DNA of 6,216 bases, taken from the NCBI GenBank assembly GCA_028287205.1, contig JAQBQC010000264.1, positions 1 to 6,216 on the forward strand, read 5' to 3'. The position numbers were made by a program, and so were the translations under genes. How positions within the stretch are numbered: position 1 is the stretch's first letter; each line of letters begins with the position of its first letter. The notes below the pieces were generated by a model that saw only the letters and a program-made list of their open reading frames with translations, did no database searches and was not told the origin of the DNA. Positions 1 through 5,290 of this stretch are shown here, piece by piece. This DNA comes from Gemmatimonadota bacterium. GTDB taxonomy: Bacteria > Gemmatimonadota > Gemmatimonadetes > Gemmatimonadales > Gemmatimonadaceae.

Positions 1-127
1 AGCGGGCGTCGTTGGTGTCTGCGCCTGCCCAAAGCTTCGGACGGCTGGGTATCTGGGGAGTCTTTTGCGCGCGAAGAGCGGGGGCAAGCAGCACGACAAC
101 GGCGATCAGCGCGGTCGAAATGCGCAC
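1..127 (-). CDS. Secreted protein of unknown function, N-terminal 42 codons only
   Basis: The coding region starts with GTG at 127 and runs off the left edge, leaving 42 complete codons. The first 21 residues form a textbook Sec signal peptide: a short basic start (V/M-R-I-S), a hydrophobic core (ALIAVVVLLAPAL) and a likely signal peptidase I site after RAQ or ALRA. The mature part begins KTPQIPSRPKLWAG and continues ADTNDAR, a polar stretch I cannot assign to a family. The start is supported by a GGAG Shine-Dalgarno motif six bases upstream (134-137). The protein is probably periplasmic or exported. It points away from the other genes, so it belongs to a separate leftward unit whose promoter must lie in 138-370. 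What the mature domain does cannot be told from this window. Confidence 0.72.
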   Translation of the reverse strand, partial: MRISTALIAVVVLLAPALRAQKTPQIPSRPKLWAGADTNDAR

Positions 128-133
128 GGTCTA

Positions 134-137
134 CTCC
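134..137 (-). promoter_or_regulatory. Shine-Dalgarno site of the left-edge secreted protein
   Basis: GGAG on the minus strand lies six bases before the GTG start at 127. It decides the start because the codon is GTG rather than ATG and the signal peptide begins directly after it. Confidence 0.6.
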
Positions 138-236
138 GCAGATGGGGGATGCAGCTTTGTCTAGCGAGCCGAACCGGACGCGCAAAGTGTTGGGCGGAGG
201 CCAGGGAAACGCAAGTTAGAAGCGTCTAATGTGCCT

Positions 237-400
237 TAACTCCCTGTATTCGCCGCTTTTTAGAGACCGTCAGCCCCATCTGGACGAACGCCGGCCCCTG
301 CTGTAGGTTGGAGGTGTGTCAGCCCTCTCTGGGTTGACCGCTGCCGCCGCGGTTAACGGCGTGGCGGCTACGCCCCCCGGGCCTGTCCCGGGGGGCTTTT
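237..400 (+). ncRNA. Candidate structured RNA or untranslated transcript ending at an intrinsic terminator
   Basis: No ORF with a ribosome site or recognisable protein is present in 128-415, yet a strong rightward terminator ends at 400. Before it are two further hairpins: 318-338 (8 bp including one G-U, loop TCTCT) and 343-368 (9 bp including one G-U, 8-nt loop). A -10-like TCTAAT at 225-230, within the small inverted repeat TTAGA-AGCG-TCTAA (216-229), could start a transcript near 237, giving about 165 nt. I found no -35 box. I looked for tRNA, SRP RNA, RNase P, tmRNA and common riboswitch signatures and recognised none; 6S RNA has a similar length, but I could not build its long closing stem. 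Both ends are inferred. The rest of 128-236 shows nothing else I can support. Confidence 0.25.
372..400 (+). terminator. Strong intrinsic terminator, rightward, with no obvious gene upstream
   Basis: A perfect 10-bp stem (GCCCCCCGGG at 372-381 with CCCGGGGGGC at 387-396) encloses a 5-nt loop and is followed by TTTT (397-400), then ACTTT. The T run lies only on the plus-strand side, so it acts on rightward transcription. The flanking protein genes (1-127 and 471-1391) are both on the minus strand. It must therefore end an RNA starting in 128-371 or block antisense transcription. Confidence 0.75.
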
Positions 401-415
401 ACTTTCGATGCGAAA

Positions 416-442
416 CGGGGCGGCCAGTCAATGGCCGCCCCG
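416..442 (-). terminator. Terminator of the ddl-rhomboid operon
   Basis: Eleven base pairs (416-426 with 432-442, arms CGGGGCGGCCA and TGGCCGCCCCG) close a 5-nt loop 28 nt after the rhomboid stop codon. On the minus strand the stem is followed by a short TTT, so the U-tract is weak but the stem is very stable. Its position directly after the last gene of the leftward operon supports the call. Confidence 0.65.
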
Positions 443-470
443 CCTATCGTGCGATTGTACCAAGCGACGA

Positions 471-1391
471 TCAGTCGCTGCGCAGCTGCTTCGACATCTC
501 CTCGAGCAGTCGCCGCTCGTCGCCCGAAAGACTCTCGATCCCGCGCTCCGAAATCTTGTCGAGCACCAGATTCAGCAGCTCGCTCTTCTGCTTCCCGACC
601 TTTCCCGGGAGCGAGAGTGTCGTACTCTGCCGCTTCGCCGCCATCGCGTTGCTGCGCGCCACGATCTCATCGATCTCCGTCGTGCGCTCGCGCGAGCGCG
701 TGTGCGTGCGTGGAATCGCGCGCGGCGGTTCGTCCGGCACATCCGGAATTTGCGACATCCGCTGCCGGAGTCGATCCAGACTCGGCACCGACGCCGCGCG
801 TAGATAGAGCCATCCGATCGCGAATCCGCCCAGGTGCGCCATGTATGCTGTGCCGTCCGTCGGATGCAGCGCCATCATGCCAAGAATGAGATTCCAGGCG
901 GCGAGGAGCACCACGAACCAGCGCACCTTCATCGCGATGAACACGAACGGAAACACACGCACTTCGTCGTCCGGCCACCGCATGGCGTACGCGAGCATCA
1001 CACCGAAGATCGCCGCGGATGCGCCAAGCAGCGGTGTGCCGTTGTGCACGATGAGGAGATCGGCGAGCCAGCCGCCGAGTCCGCACAGTAGATAGTAGAA
1101 GCTGAAGCTTCGTTGCCCCCACGCCTGCTCCAATCGCGGGCCGAAGAGCCAGAGCGTCCACATGTTGAACGCGAGATGAAGAAAGCCCGCGTGCACGAAC
1201 ATGTAGGTCGCGATCGTCCAGGGGCGCTGCGTGAGATCGCCTGGACTCTTGAACGCGAGCGCCGCCACCATGTCCGCCGGACGCACGACCGTGAGCTGCA
1301 GGAAGAACACCGCGACATTGATCGCGATGATCCACTGCACCGCCGGGGTCAACCGGGGGACGTCGTATTCGTCGGTGGCGGAAGTATTCAT
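471..1391 (-). CDS. Rhomboid-family intramembrane serine protease with conserved C-terminal tail
   Basis: This 306-residue membrane protein should cleave transmembrane substrates within the inner membrane. Six hydrophobic segments are visible, at about 17-36, 58-83, 95-115, 119-137, 147-174 and 181-199. Segment 2 has the rhomboid histidine/asparagine set (H67, H72, N76; H72-x3-N76 matches H150/N154 of E. coli GlpG). Segment 4 carries the nucleophile motif as GAS125A, and segment 6 the catalytic histidine in AH186LGG followed by G193. The catalytic Ser-His pair is intact, but the residue after serine is alanine where glycine is usual. Residues 200-306 are a polar, probably cytoplasmic tail ending in a motif like LLDKISxxGxxSLSxxERRLLEExSK (271-302). 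This resembles the tail that I recall as DUF6576 in other rhomboids. The gene is last in the operon, 34 nt after the previous stop. ATG at 1391 is the only reasonable start because an in-frame TAA lies nine bases upstream. No Shine-Dalgarno is present; a TCTAAT box sits just upstream. Confidence 0.92.
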   Translation of the reverse strand: MNTSATDEYDVPRLTPAVQWIIAINVAVFFLQLTVVRPADMVAALAFKSPGDLTQRPWTIATYMFVHAGFLHLAFNMWTLWLFGPRLEQAWGQRSFSFYYLLCGLGGWLADLLIVHNGTPLLGASAAIFGVMLAYAMRWPDDEVRVFPFVFIAMKVRWFVVLLAAWNLILGMMALHPTDGTAYMAHLGGFAIGWLYLRAASVPSLDRLRQRMSQIPDVPDEPPRAIPRTHTRSRERTTEIDEIVARSNAMAAKRQSTTLSLPGKVGKQKSELLNLVLDKISERGIESLSGDERRLLEEMSKQLRSD

Positions 1392-1396
1392 CGAAT

Positions 1397-1402
1397 ATTA
1401 GA
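1397..1402 (-). promoter_or_regulatory. Possible -10 box for a leaderless rhomboid transcript
   Basis: TCTAAT (five of six matches to TATAAT) on the minus strand lies five bases before the rhomboid ATG, which has no Shine-Dalgarno. A transcript starting here would begin at or next to the ATG. I see no good -35 box, so this rests on position and on the similar arrangement at 3129-3134 and 3184-3189. Confidence 0.35.
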
Positions 1403-1425
1403 CACGCATGGCAAACACCGGGTTC

Positions 1426-2085
1426 CTAACGAGTTCCGACGGGGCCAGGAATGCGCAGCGAGAGCACGACGTCACGATGAATCGTTGTGGCCTGCTCGAG
1501 CAGTGTGGCATATCGCCTGTCCAGCGGCGATTTCTCCCCCGAAGGCGCGGGATGAATCACAATTTTCGTACCCGGAGCCGCAGCGTGTGCCTGCTCGACG
1601 AGCCGCAGGATCTGGCCGTCACTCGTGCCATCGCGGGGCGCCAGCGTGAGCGCGTGGGCAGTGCCCGCGGCGGCCACCGCCGCCAGCGAAGCCACAGCCC
1701 GCTCCGCTCCCGAAGGTGCGTCCGGGAACTCCCACAACACCTGCACCATCGTCACAACCCGCACCACATCCTCGAGCGAATCGGGACGCTGCCCATCACT
1801 CTCCAGAACTACGGGGAGCGGTGAAGTCCAGTTTCCGAAAACCGCGGCGATGAATGACGCGCACGACAGTGGATCGCGGCCGCTCAGCAGGATCGAATGC
1901 ACGAGCGCCTGCGCTGTCGCACGCTCGAGCTGCTTCGCAAGCATCTCGCTCGAGTACAGCACGGCGGTTTCGGCCTCGCCCGCGAATCGCACGAAGAGCT
2001 GTCGCCGCCCGGACCACACACCCTGCGCTTGCACGCCCGGCGACAGCCCCGCAATCGGTGCCGTCGGAAGAGTTGTACGCGCCAT
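1426..2085 (-). CDS. Degenerate QueE-like (radical SAM fold) protein lacking the Fe-S cysteines
   Basis: This 219-residue protein has no family motif that is fully intact. Its sequence nevertheless follows the 7-carboxy-7-deazaguanine synthase (QueE) layout by eye. IAGLSPGVQAQG (11-22) sits where QueE has its IxExFxSxQGEG start, and SGRRQLFVRFAG (25-36) matches the FVRxxGC segment. SGRDPL (68-73) matches SGGEPL, LESDG (94-98) matches the ETNG strand, and the end RIPGPVGTR resembles QxHKxxGxR. Where the CxxxCxxC cluster loop should be, the residues are E37, A41 and Y44; the only cysteine is C75. It therefore should not bind a [4Fe-4S] cluster or perform radical SAM chemistry, and its function is unknown. 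ATG at 2085 shares one base with the ddl stop (TGATG) and is preceded by GGAGG, so I chose it over a longer overlapping start at 2277. Alternatively, this is an unrelated alpha/beta protein; the fold assignment is moderate. Confidence 0.8.
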   Translation of the reverse strand: MARTTLPTAPIAGLSPGVQAQGVWSGRRQLFVRFAGEAETAVLYSSEMLAKQLERATAQALVHSILLSGRDPLSCASFIAAVFGNWTSPLPVVLESDGQRPDSLEDVVRVVTMVQVLWEFPDAPSGAERAVASLAAVAAAGTAHALTLAPRDGTSDGQILRLVEQAHAAAPGTKIVIHPAPSGEKSPLDRRYATLLEQATTIHRDVVLSLRIPGPVGTR

Positions 2086-3122
2086 CACTGTCCCCCTCCC
2101 CCACGTCGTGTCGACTTCGCGAGCGCGACGATGCGATCGCAAAAGCTGCTGAAATCCATCCCCTCGGCAGCCGCCGCCTGAGGGATGAGACTCGTCCCGG
2201 TCATTCCCGGAGACGTGTTCGCCTCGAGGCAGAACAACTCCCCGTCCAACGTCATACGGAAGTCTATTCTCGCGCACCCGTCAAGCTTGAGTGCGCGGAA
2301 CGCAAGAATTGCCAGACGCTGCGCCTCCGCGGTCAACGCAGGCGAGAGCTTTGCCGGGAACTCCTCCACGGCCATCCCCGGCGTGTACTTGCACTCGTAG
2401 TCGTAGATCTCGTGCTTTGGAATGATCTCGCCCACCGGCATCGCGTGATCGCCCACGACGCCTACCGTGAGCTCGCGTCCCGGCACGAAGCGCTCGACCA
2501 TCACCTCATCATCGTAGAGCGCCGCCTCGGCGATCGCCGCGCGAAGCTGCGCCGCCTCCTTCACCACAGACAGGCCGACGGTCGATCCTTCCTTGGAGGG
2601 TTTGACCACGACTGGAAAGCCGAGCGCCCGCTCCACCGTGCTCGCACTCAGCTCCGCGCCTGGCCCGGTCATGATCCAGTCCGCAGTCTGAACGCCGGCC
2701 GCTCGAAAGAGACGCTTCGAGAGATCCTTGTCCATCGCGAGCGCGCTCGCGAGATGTCCGCTGCCCGTGTACGTCACGCCGTAGAGATCGAGGATCGCCT
2801 GCACCGTGCCGTCTTCGCCCTCGCCGCCGTGCAGCGCGATGAACACCACGTCGGCATCCCTCACGGCTGGCATCATGCCAATCGTGGCGAGGCACGAGCT
2901 TTCGGTCATCGCCTGGAGTGCCTCTCGCGTTGGCGGCGCCTTCTTGACGACTCCCGCCGAGCGCATCGCGTCCTCATCCTCGCGCGTCAGCTCGCCGGAC
3001 GCGGGATCGACGCACGTCACCCGGTGCCCAACCTCCCGAAGCGCGTGGGCGATGCGCAGCCCTGACGCCAACGACACGTCGCGTTCCGACGAAGTTCCCC
3101 CGAGCAAAACGGTCAAATTCAT
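2085..3122 (-). CDS. ddl: D-alanine--D-alanine ligase
   Basis: This ATP-grasp enzyme joins two D-alanines with ATP in the cytoplasm to make the dipeptide at the end of the peptidoglycan stem. Its 345 residues lie in the usual range of about 300-370. Visible motifs in order are GGTSSERDVSLASG (8-21, with E13 contacting the first D-Ala), HGGEGEDG (98-105), YTGSGHLASALAMDK (118-132), the ATP-lid KPSKEGSTVG (174-183), and VERFVPGRELTV (209-220). They are followed by YDYECKY (240-246), R285/D287 and the Mg-binding E300-A-N302 before TSPGMTGTSL. Tyr246 in the EXKY motif is typical of D-Ala-D-Ala rather than D-Ala-D-Lac ligases. ATG at 3122 places the first GG motif at the normal distance; a longer reading to 3329 has no family similarity. 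It is the first gene of the leftward operon, has no Shine-Dalgarno, and is preceded by TACATT at exactly six bases. Confidence 0.96.
   Translation of the reverse strand: MNLTVLLGGTSSERDVSLASGLRIAHALREVGHRVTCVDPASGELTREDEDAMRSAGVVKKAPPTREALQAMTESSCLATIGMMPAVRDADVVFIALHGGEGEDGTVQAILDLYGVTYTGSGHLASALAMDKDLSKRLFRAAGVQTADWIMTGPGAELSASTVERALGFPVVVKPSKEGSTVGLSVVKEAAQLRAAIAEAALYDDEVMVERFVPGRELTVGVVGDHAMPVGEIIPKHEIYDYECKYTPGMAVEEFPAKLSPALTAEAQRLAILAFRALKLDGCARIDFRMTLDGELFCLEANTSPGMTGTSLIPQAAAAEGMDFSSFCDRIVALAKSTRRGGGGQ
2095..2099 (-). promoter_or_regulatory. Ribosome binding site inside the end of ddl
   Basis: GGAGG on the minus strand, nine bases before the ATG at 2085, lies within the last codons of ddl, which encode a glycine run (GGGGQ). 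It fixes the start of the QueE-like gene and implies translation coupled to ddl. Confidence 0.55.
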
Positions 3123-3128
3123 GTGCAC

Positions 3129-3134
3129 AATGTA
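3129..3134 (-). promoter_or_regulatory. Probable -10 element of the ddl operon, leaderless start
   Basis: TACATT on the minus strand is followed by exactly six bases and then the ddl ATG, the spacing expected if transcription starts at the A of the start codon. There is no Shine-Dalgarno and no clear -35 box. The same element occurs in mirror orientation at 3184-3189. Confidence 0.45.
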
Positions 3135-3183
3135 CCGAAACCGCATTGCGCGTGTAGTCTCCCGCGTGCCCATCCACGGCGAG

Positions 3184-3189
3184 TACATT
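3184..3189 (+). promoter_or_regulatory. Probable -10 element of the tonB-like/cbs operon, leaderless start
   Basis: TACATT on the plus strand, then six bases (CCAGAC), then ATG at 3196. Including one flanking base, GTACATT (3183-3189) is the exact inverted copy of AATGTAC (3129-3135). No -35 box is evident at 15-19 bases upstream. Confidence 0.45.
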
Positions 3190-3195
3190 CCAGAC

Positions 3196-3651
3196 ATGCA
3201 ACCGACCCTGAAGCTGCTCGCGTGCGCCGCACTGGTGGCGACCTCAGCCTGCATAGACCGGCAGGACGCACAAAAGGCCATCGAGGCCGTGCAAACCGAC
3301 GGCGCCAAACCCGACGTCATGCCGATCATGCTGAATCGGGAGCTCCCTTTCCGCTACCCGCCCACGCTGTATGCGCTGAAGGTGCAGGGGAACGTCACGT
3401 TGCACATCCACATCGACAGCACGGGGATCGTCTGGCCGGAGTCGACGAGCGTCGTTGAGTCTTCGGGGTATCCAGGTCTCGACTCGTCCGCCGTCGCCGG
3501 CTCGCGAGAGCTTCGCTTCGAGCCCGCAACCACGAAGGGTCGTCCGGTTGGTGTGTCGCTCAAGCTTCCCGTGTTCTTCCGCCATCCGAACGGCAAGCCG
3601 CTCGCTGGCGACACCATTCTTCGGCCTACTCGCGCCAAGTCCGCGCCATGA
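3196..3651 (+). CDS. TonB C-terminal-domain protein, probably exported or a lipoprotein
   Basis: The 151-residue product has a signal-like start (K6, then LLACAALVATSAC to C19). It could be lipidated at C19, although TSAC is a weak lipobox because the -3 position is threonine instead of leucine. Residues 48-130 match the TonB C-terminal domain: RYPPTLYALKVQGNV (53-67), a strand pattern VTLHIHIDSTG (67-77), SSGYPGLDSSA (89-99), LRFEPATTKGRPVG (106-119) and a final LPVFF strand. There is no proline-rich linker and no N-terminal TolQR/ExbBD-type TM helix as in true TonB. It may act at the envelope by binding partners rather than powering transport. ATG at 3196 is chosen because it begins the signal sequence; upstream in-frame ATGs at 3121 and 3130 would put a charged extension before it. 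Its TGA overlaps the cbs ATG (ATGA), so the two genes are translated together. Confidence 0.85.
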   Translation: MQPTLKLLACAALVATSACIDRQDAQKAIEAVQTDGAKPDVMPIMLNRELPFRYPPTLYALKVQGNVTLHIHIDSTGIVWPESTSVVESSGYPGLDSSAVAGSRELRFEPATTKGRPVGVSLKLPVFFRHPNGKPLAGDTILRPTRAKSAP

Positions 3652-5045
3652 GCTCACTTCCGCGCAACACCCGCCCATACGACAGCGTCCTCGACACGAT
3701 CGGCTGGACACCACTCATTCGGCTGAGCCGAATCACGCGCGGTATGGCGACGCCGGTCTACGCGAAGGCGGAGTTCTTCAATCCGGGCGGCAGCGTCAAG
3801 GATCGCATCGGACTTCCGATCATCGAGCGCGCCGAGCGTGCGGGAGAGCTCAGGCCCGGCGGGACGATCGTGGAAGGGACGAGCGGCAACACCGGGATCG
3901 GGCTCGCGATGGCGGCCGCGCTCAAGGGCTATCGCTGCATCTTCACGATGCCGGACAAGATGTCGCAGGAGAAAGTGCGGCTGCTCAAGGCGTTCGGCGC
4001 CGAAGTGATCATCACGCCGACGGCGGTGCCTCCGGATCATCCGGACAGCTACGTGATGATGGCCGCACGCATCGCGAAGGAGACTCCGAACGCGATCCTC
4101 GCGAATCAGTTCTACAATCCTGCGAATCCCGAGGCGCACTACGAGACCACGGGGCCCGAGCTCTGGGAGCAGACCGAGGGAAAGATCACGCACTTCGTCG
4201 CAGCTGCGGGCACGGGCGGCACGATCAGCGGCGCCGGGAAGTATCTCAAGGAAAAGAATCCGAAGGTGAAGGTCATCTCCGGCGATCCGGTCGGATCGAT
4301 TCTGGCCGAGTTCTGGCGAAGCAAGGGCGAGAGAAAAGCGGACGGAGTGCCCTACAAGATCGAGGGTGTGGGGCAGGACAAGATTCCGGGCACCATCGAC
4401 ATGTCCGTCATCGATGACTATCGCACCGTCACCGATCGCGAGTCGTTCGCGATGGCGCGCAGACTCACGCGCGAAGAGGGACTGTTCGTGGGCGGATCGA
4501 GTGGGCTGATCGCGCACGTCGCAATGCAGGTGGCGCGCGAGGTGAACGATCCGAATGCATGCGTCGTCACCTTCCTCTGCGACACCGGCGAGCGCTACCT
4601 CTCGAAGTTCTACAACGATGAGTGGATGCGCGAGAACCAGCTCCTCGACTCCGACCGGATGCCCATCGGTCAGCTGCTGCAGGGAAAGTCGGATGGAACG
4701 CCTCGCGTCGTCAGCGTCGCGCCGGCGGCGAGCGTGCGCCAGGCGCTCGGCCTCATGTCGTTGCACGACGTATCGCAGCTGCCCGTGATGGACGGCGAGA
4801 GCTGCGTCGGCTCCGTGTCGGAGAGCGTGCTCTCGGCGAAGGCGCTCGAGAACGGCAAGCTGCTCGACGCGCCGGTGAGCGAGGTGATGGAGCCGCCCTT
4901 CCCGATCATCGACGGAGCGCAGACGGTGGAGAGCGTGGTGAAGCTGCTGTCGAAATCGAATCCCGCGCTGCTCGTGCGAGCCAACGGCGCGCTTGGCGGG
5001 ATCGTCACACGCAGTGACGTGCTCGCGTACATGATGGCGCGCTAG
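3648..5045 (+). CDS. cbs: Cystathionine beta-synthase with C-terminal tandem CBS domains
   Basis: This PLP enzyme condenses serine and homocysteine to cystathionine, the first step of reverse transsulfuration toward cysteine, in the cytoplasm. The fold-type II catalytic core spans about 11-330. The PLP lysine is K51 (GGSVK51DRIG), the substrate loop TSGNTG is at 78-83, the phosphate-binding GTGGT at 188-192, and VGGSSG at 281-286 holds the serine near the PLP pyridine nitrogen. NQFYNPANPEAHYETT (153-168) and EGVGQDKIPGTID (239-251) follow human CBS closely and separate it from cysteine synthase. Residues about 338-397 and 404-465 are two CBS repeats (Bateman module), which in some homologues bind S-adenosylmethionine; the heme domain of animal CBS is absent. 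The length of 465 is close to that of mycobacterial CBS (Rv1077). Its ATG overlaps the upstream stop and lacks its own Shine-Dalgarno, so coupling is likely. Confidence 0.94.
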   Translation: MSSLPRNTRPYDSVLDTIGWTPLIRLSRITRGMATPVYAKAEFFNPGGSVKDRIGLPIIERAERAGELRPGGTIVEGTSGNTGIGLAMAAALKGYRCIFTMPDKMSQEKVRLLKAFGAEVIITPTAVPPDHPDSYVMMAARIAKETPNAILANQFYNPANPEAHYETTGPELWEQTEGKITHFVAAAGTGGTISGAGKYLKEKNPKVKVISGDPVGSILAEFWRSKGERKADGVPYKIEGVGQDKIPGTIDMSVIDDYRTVTDRESFAMARRLTREEGLFVGGSSGLIAHVAMQVAREVNDPNACVVTFLCDTGERYLSKFYNDEWMRENQLLDSDRMPIGQLLQGKSDGTPRVVSVAPAASVRQALGLMSLHDVSQLPVMDGESCVGSVSESVLSAKALENGKLLDAPVSEVMEPPFPIIDGAQTVESVVKLLSKSNPALLVRANGALGGIVTRSDVLAYMMAR

Positions 5046-5290
5046 CTGGAGAGGGGAAGCGCTCGAATCTGCCGTTGTGCTGGCGAGCTGATGCGGGATA
5101 GTATGAACGAGTACAAATCGCCCGCTTCTTGCTGAGTCTTGCGTTGTGAGGCCTACCGGGCCCTTCGCGCTGCCTAGTCCGGTATTCGCATACCTTTCTC
5201 AATGATTTCATCCAACGATTCAAATATTCAGGACTGTGGAGCGCCGCGTGAGCGCGCGGCCTGCCTCGATGCTCCTTCAACCGCTGGTAT
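5046..5290 (+). other. Intergenic region between cbs and the desaturase gene
   Basis: No convincing gene lies in these 245 bases. The most plausible end of the cbs transcript is a weak hairpin at 5093-5125 (GCGGG with CCCGC around a long loop) followed by TTCTT. Further on, TACCGG (5154-5159) can pair with CCGGTA (5179-5184), while GGTAT (5181-5185) can instead pair with ATACC (5190-5194), which is followed by TTT. The two pairings exclude each other. The stretch 5191-5230 is AT-rich compared with its surroundings and is the likeliest promoter site for the desaturase gene, but I cannot name convincing boxes. Confidence 0.4.
5093..5130 (+). terminator. Weak candidate terminator after cbs
   Basis: The five-bp stem GCGGG/CCCGC (5093-5097 with 5121-5125) encloses a loop of 23 nt and is followed by TTCTT. 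It is in the right place, 47 nt after the cbs stop, but the long loop and imperfect T run make it doubtful. Confidence 0.22.

Noticed and set aside
142..307. Three tiny rightward ORFs of about 25 codons starting at 142, 149 and 229.
   Set aside because: None has a ribosome binding site at proper spacing or a protein-like composition, so I do not call them genes.
237..400. 6S RNA as identity for the structured intergenic region.
   Set aside because: Length and terminator fit, but I could not find the long interrupted closing stem between the two ends that defines 6S RNA.
316..807. A 163-codon rightward frame starting at GTG 316.
   Set aside because: It runs through a strong intrinsic terminator and the 416-442 hairpin, then antisense to the rhomboid tail; its serine/arginine-rich product has no recognisable features.
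1854..3065. A 403-codon rightward open frame opposite ddl and the QueE-like gene.
   Set aside because: Its product is arginine/histidine-rich without domain similarity, and it lies antisense to ddl, which has every family motif. Long antisense frames are common in GC-rich DNA.
2806..3195. An upstream extension of the TonB-domain protein.
   Set aside because: It would be antisense to ddl and would bury the signal sequence that begins at 3196.
3123..3329. A 69-residue N-terminal extension of Ddl.
   Set aside because: The added residues match no part of the ligase family and would cover the divergent promoter region and the start of the TonB-domain gene; the family start motif follows ATG 3122 directly.
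3654..4766. A 370-codon leftward open frame opposite cbs.
   Set aside because: The product is rich in Arg, His and Asp repeats typical of antisense codon shadows; the plus-strand frame is an unmistakable cystathionine beta-synthase.
5005..5280. A 91-codon leftward frame covering the cbs/desaturase gap.
   Set aside because: No ribosome site, basic low-complexity composition and no similarity that I recognise; it also overlaps the cbs end.
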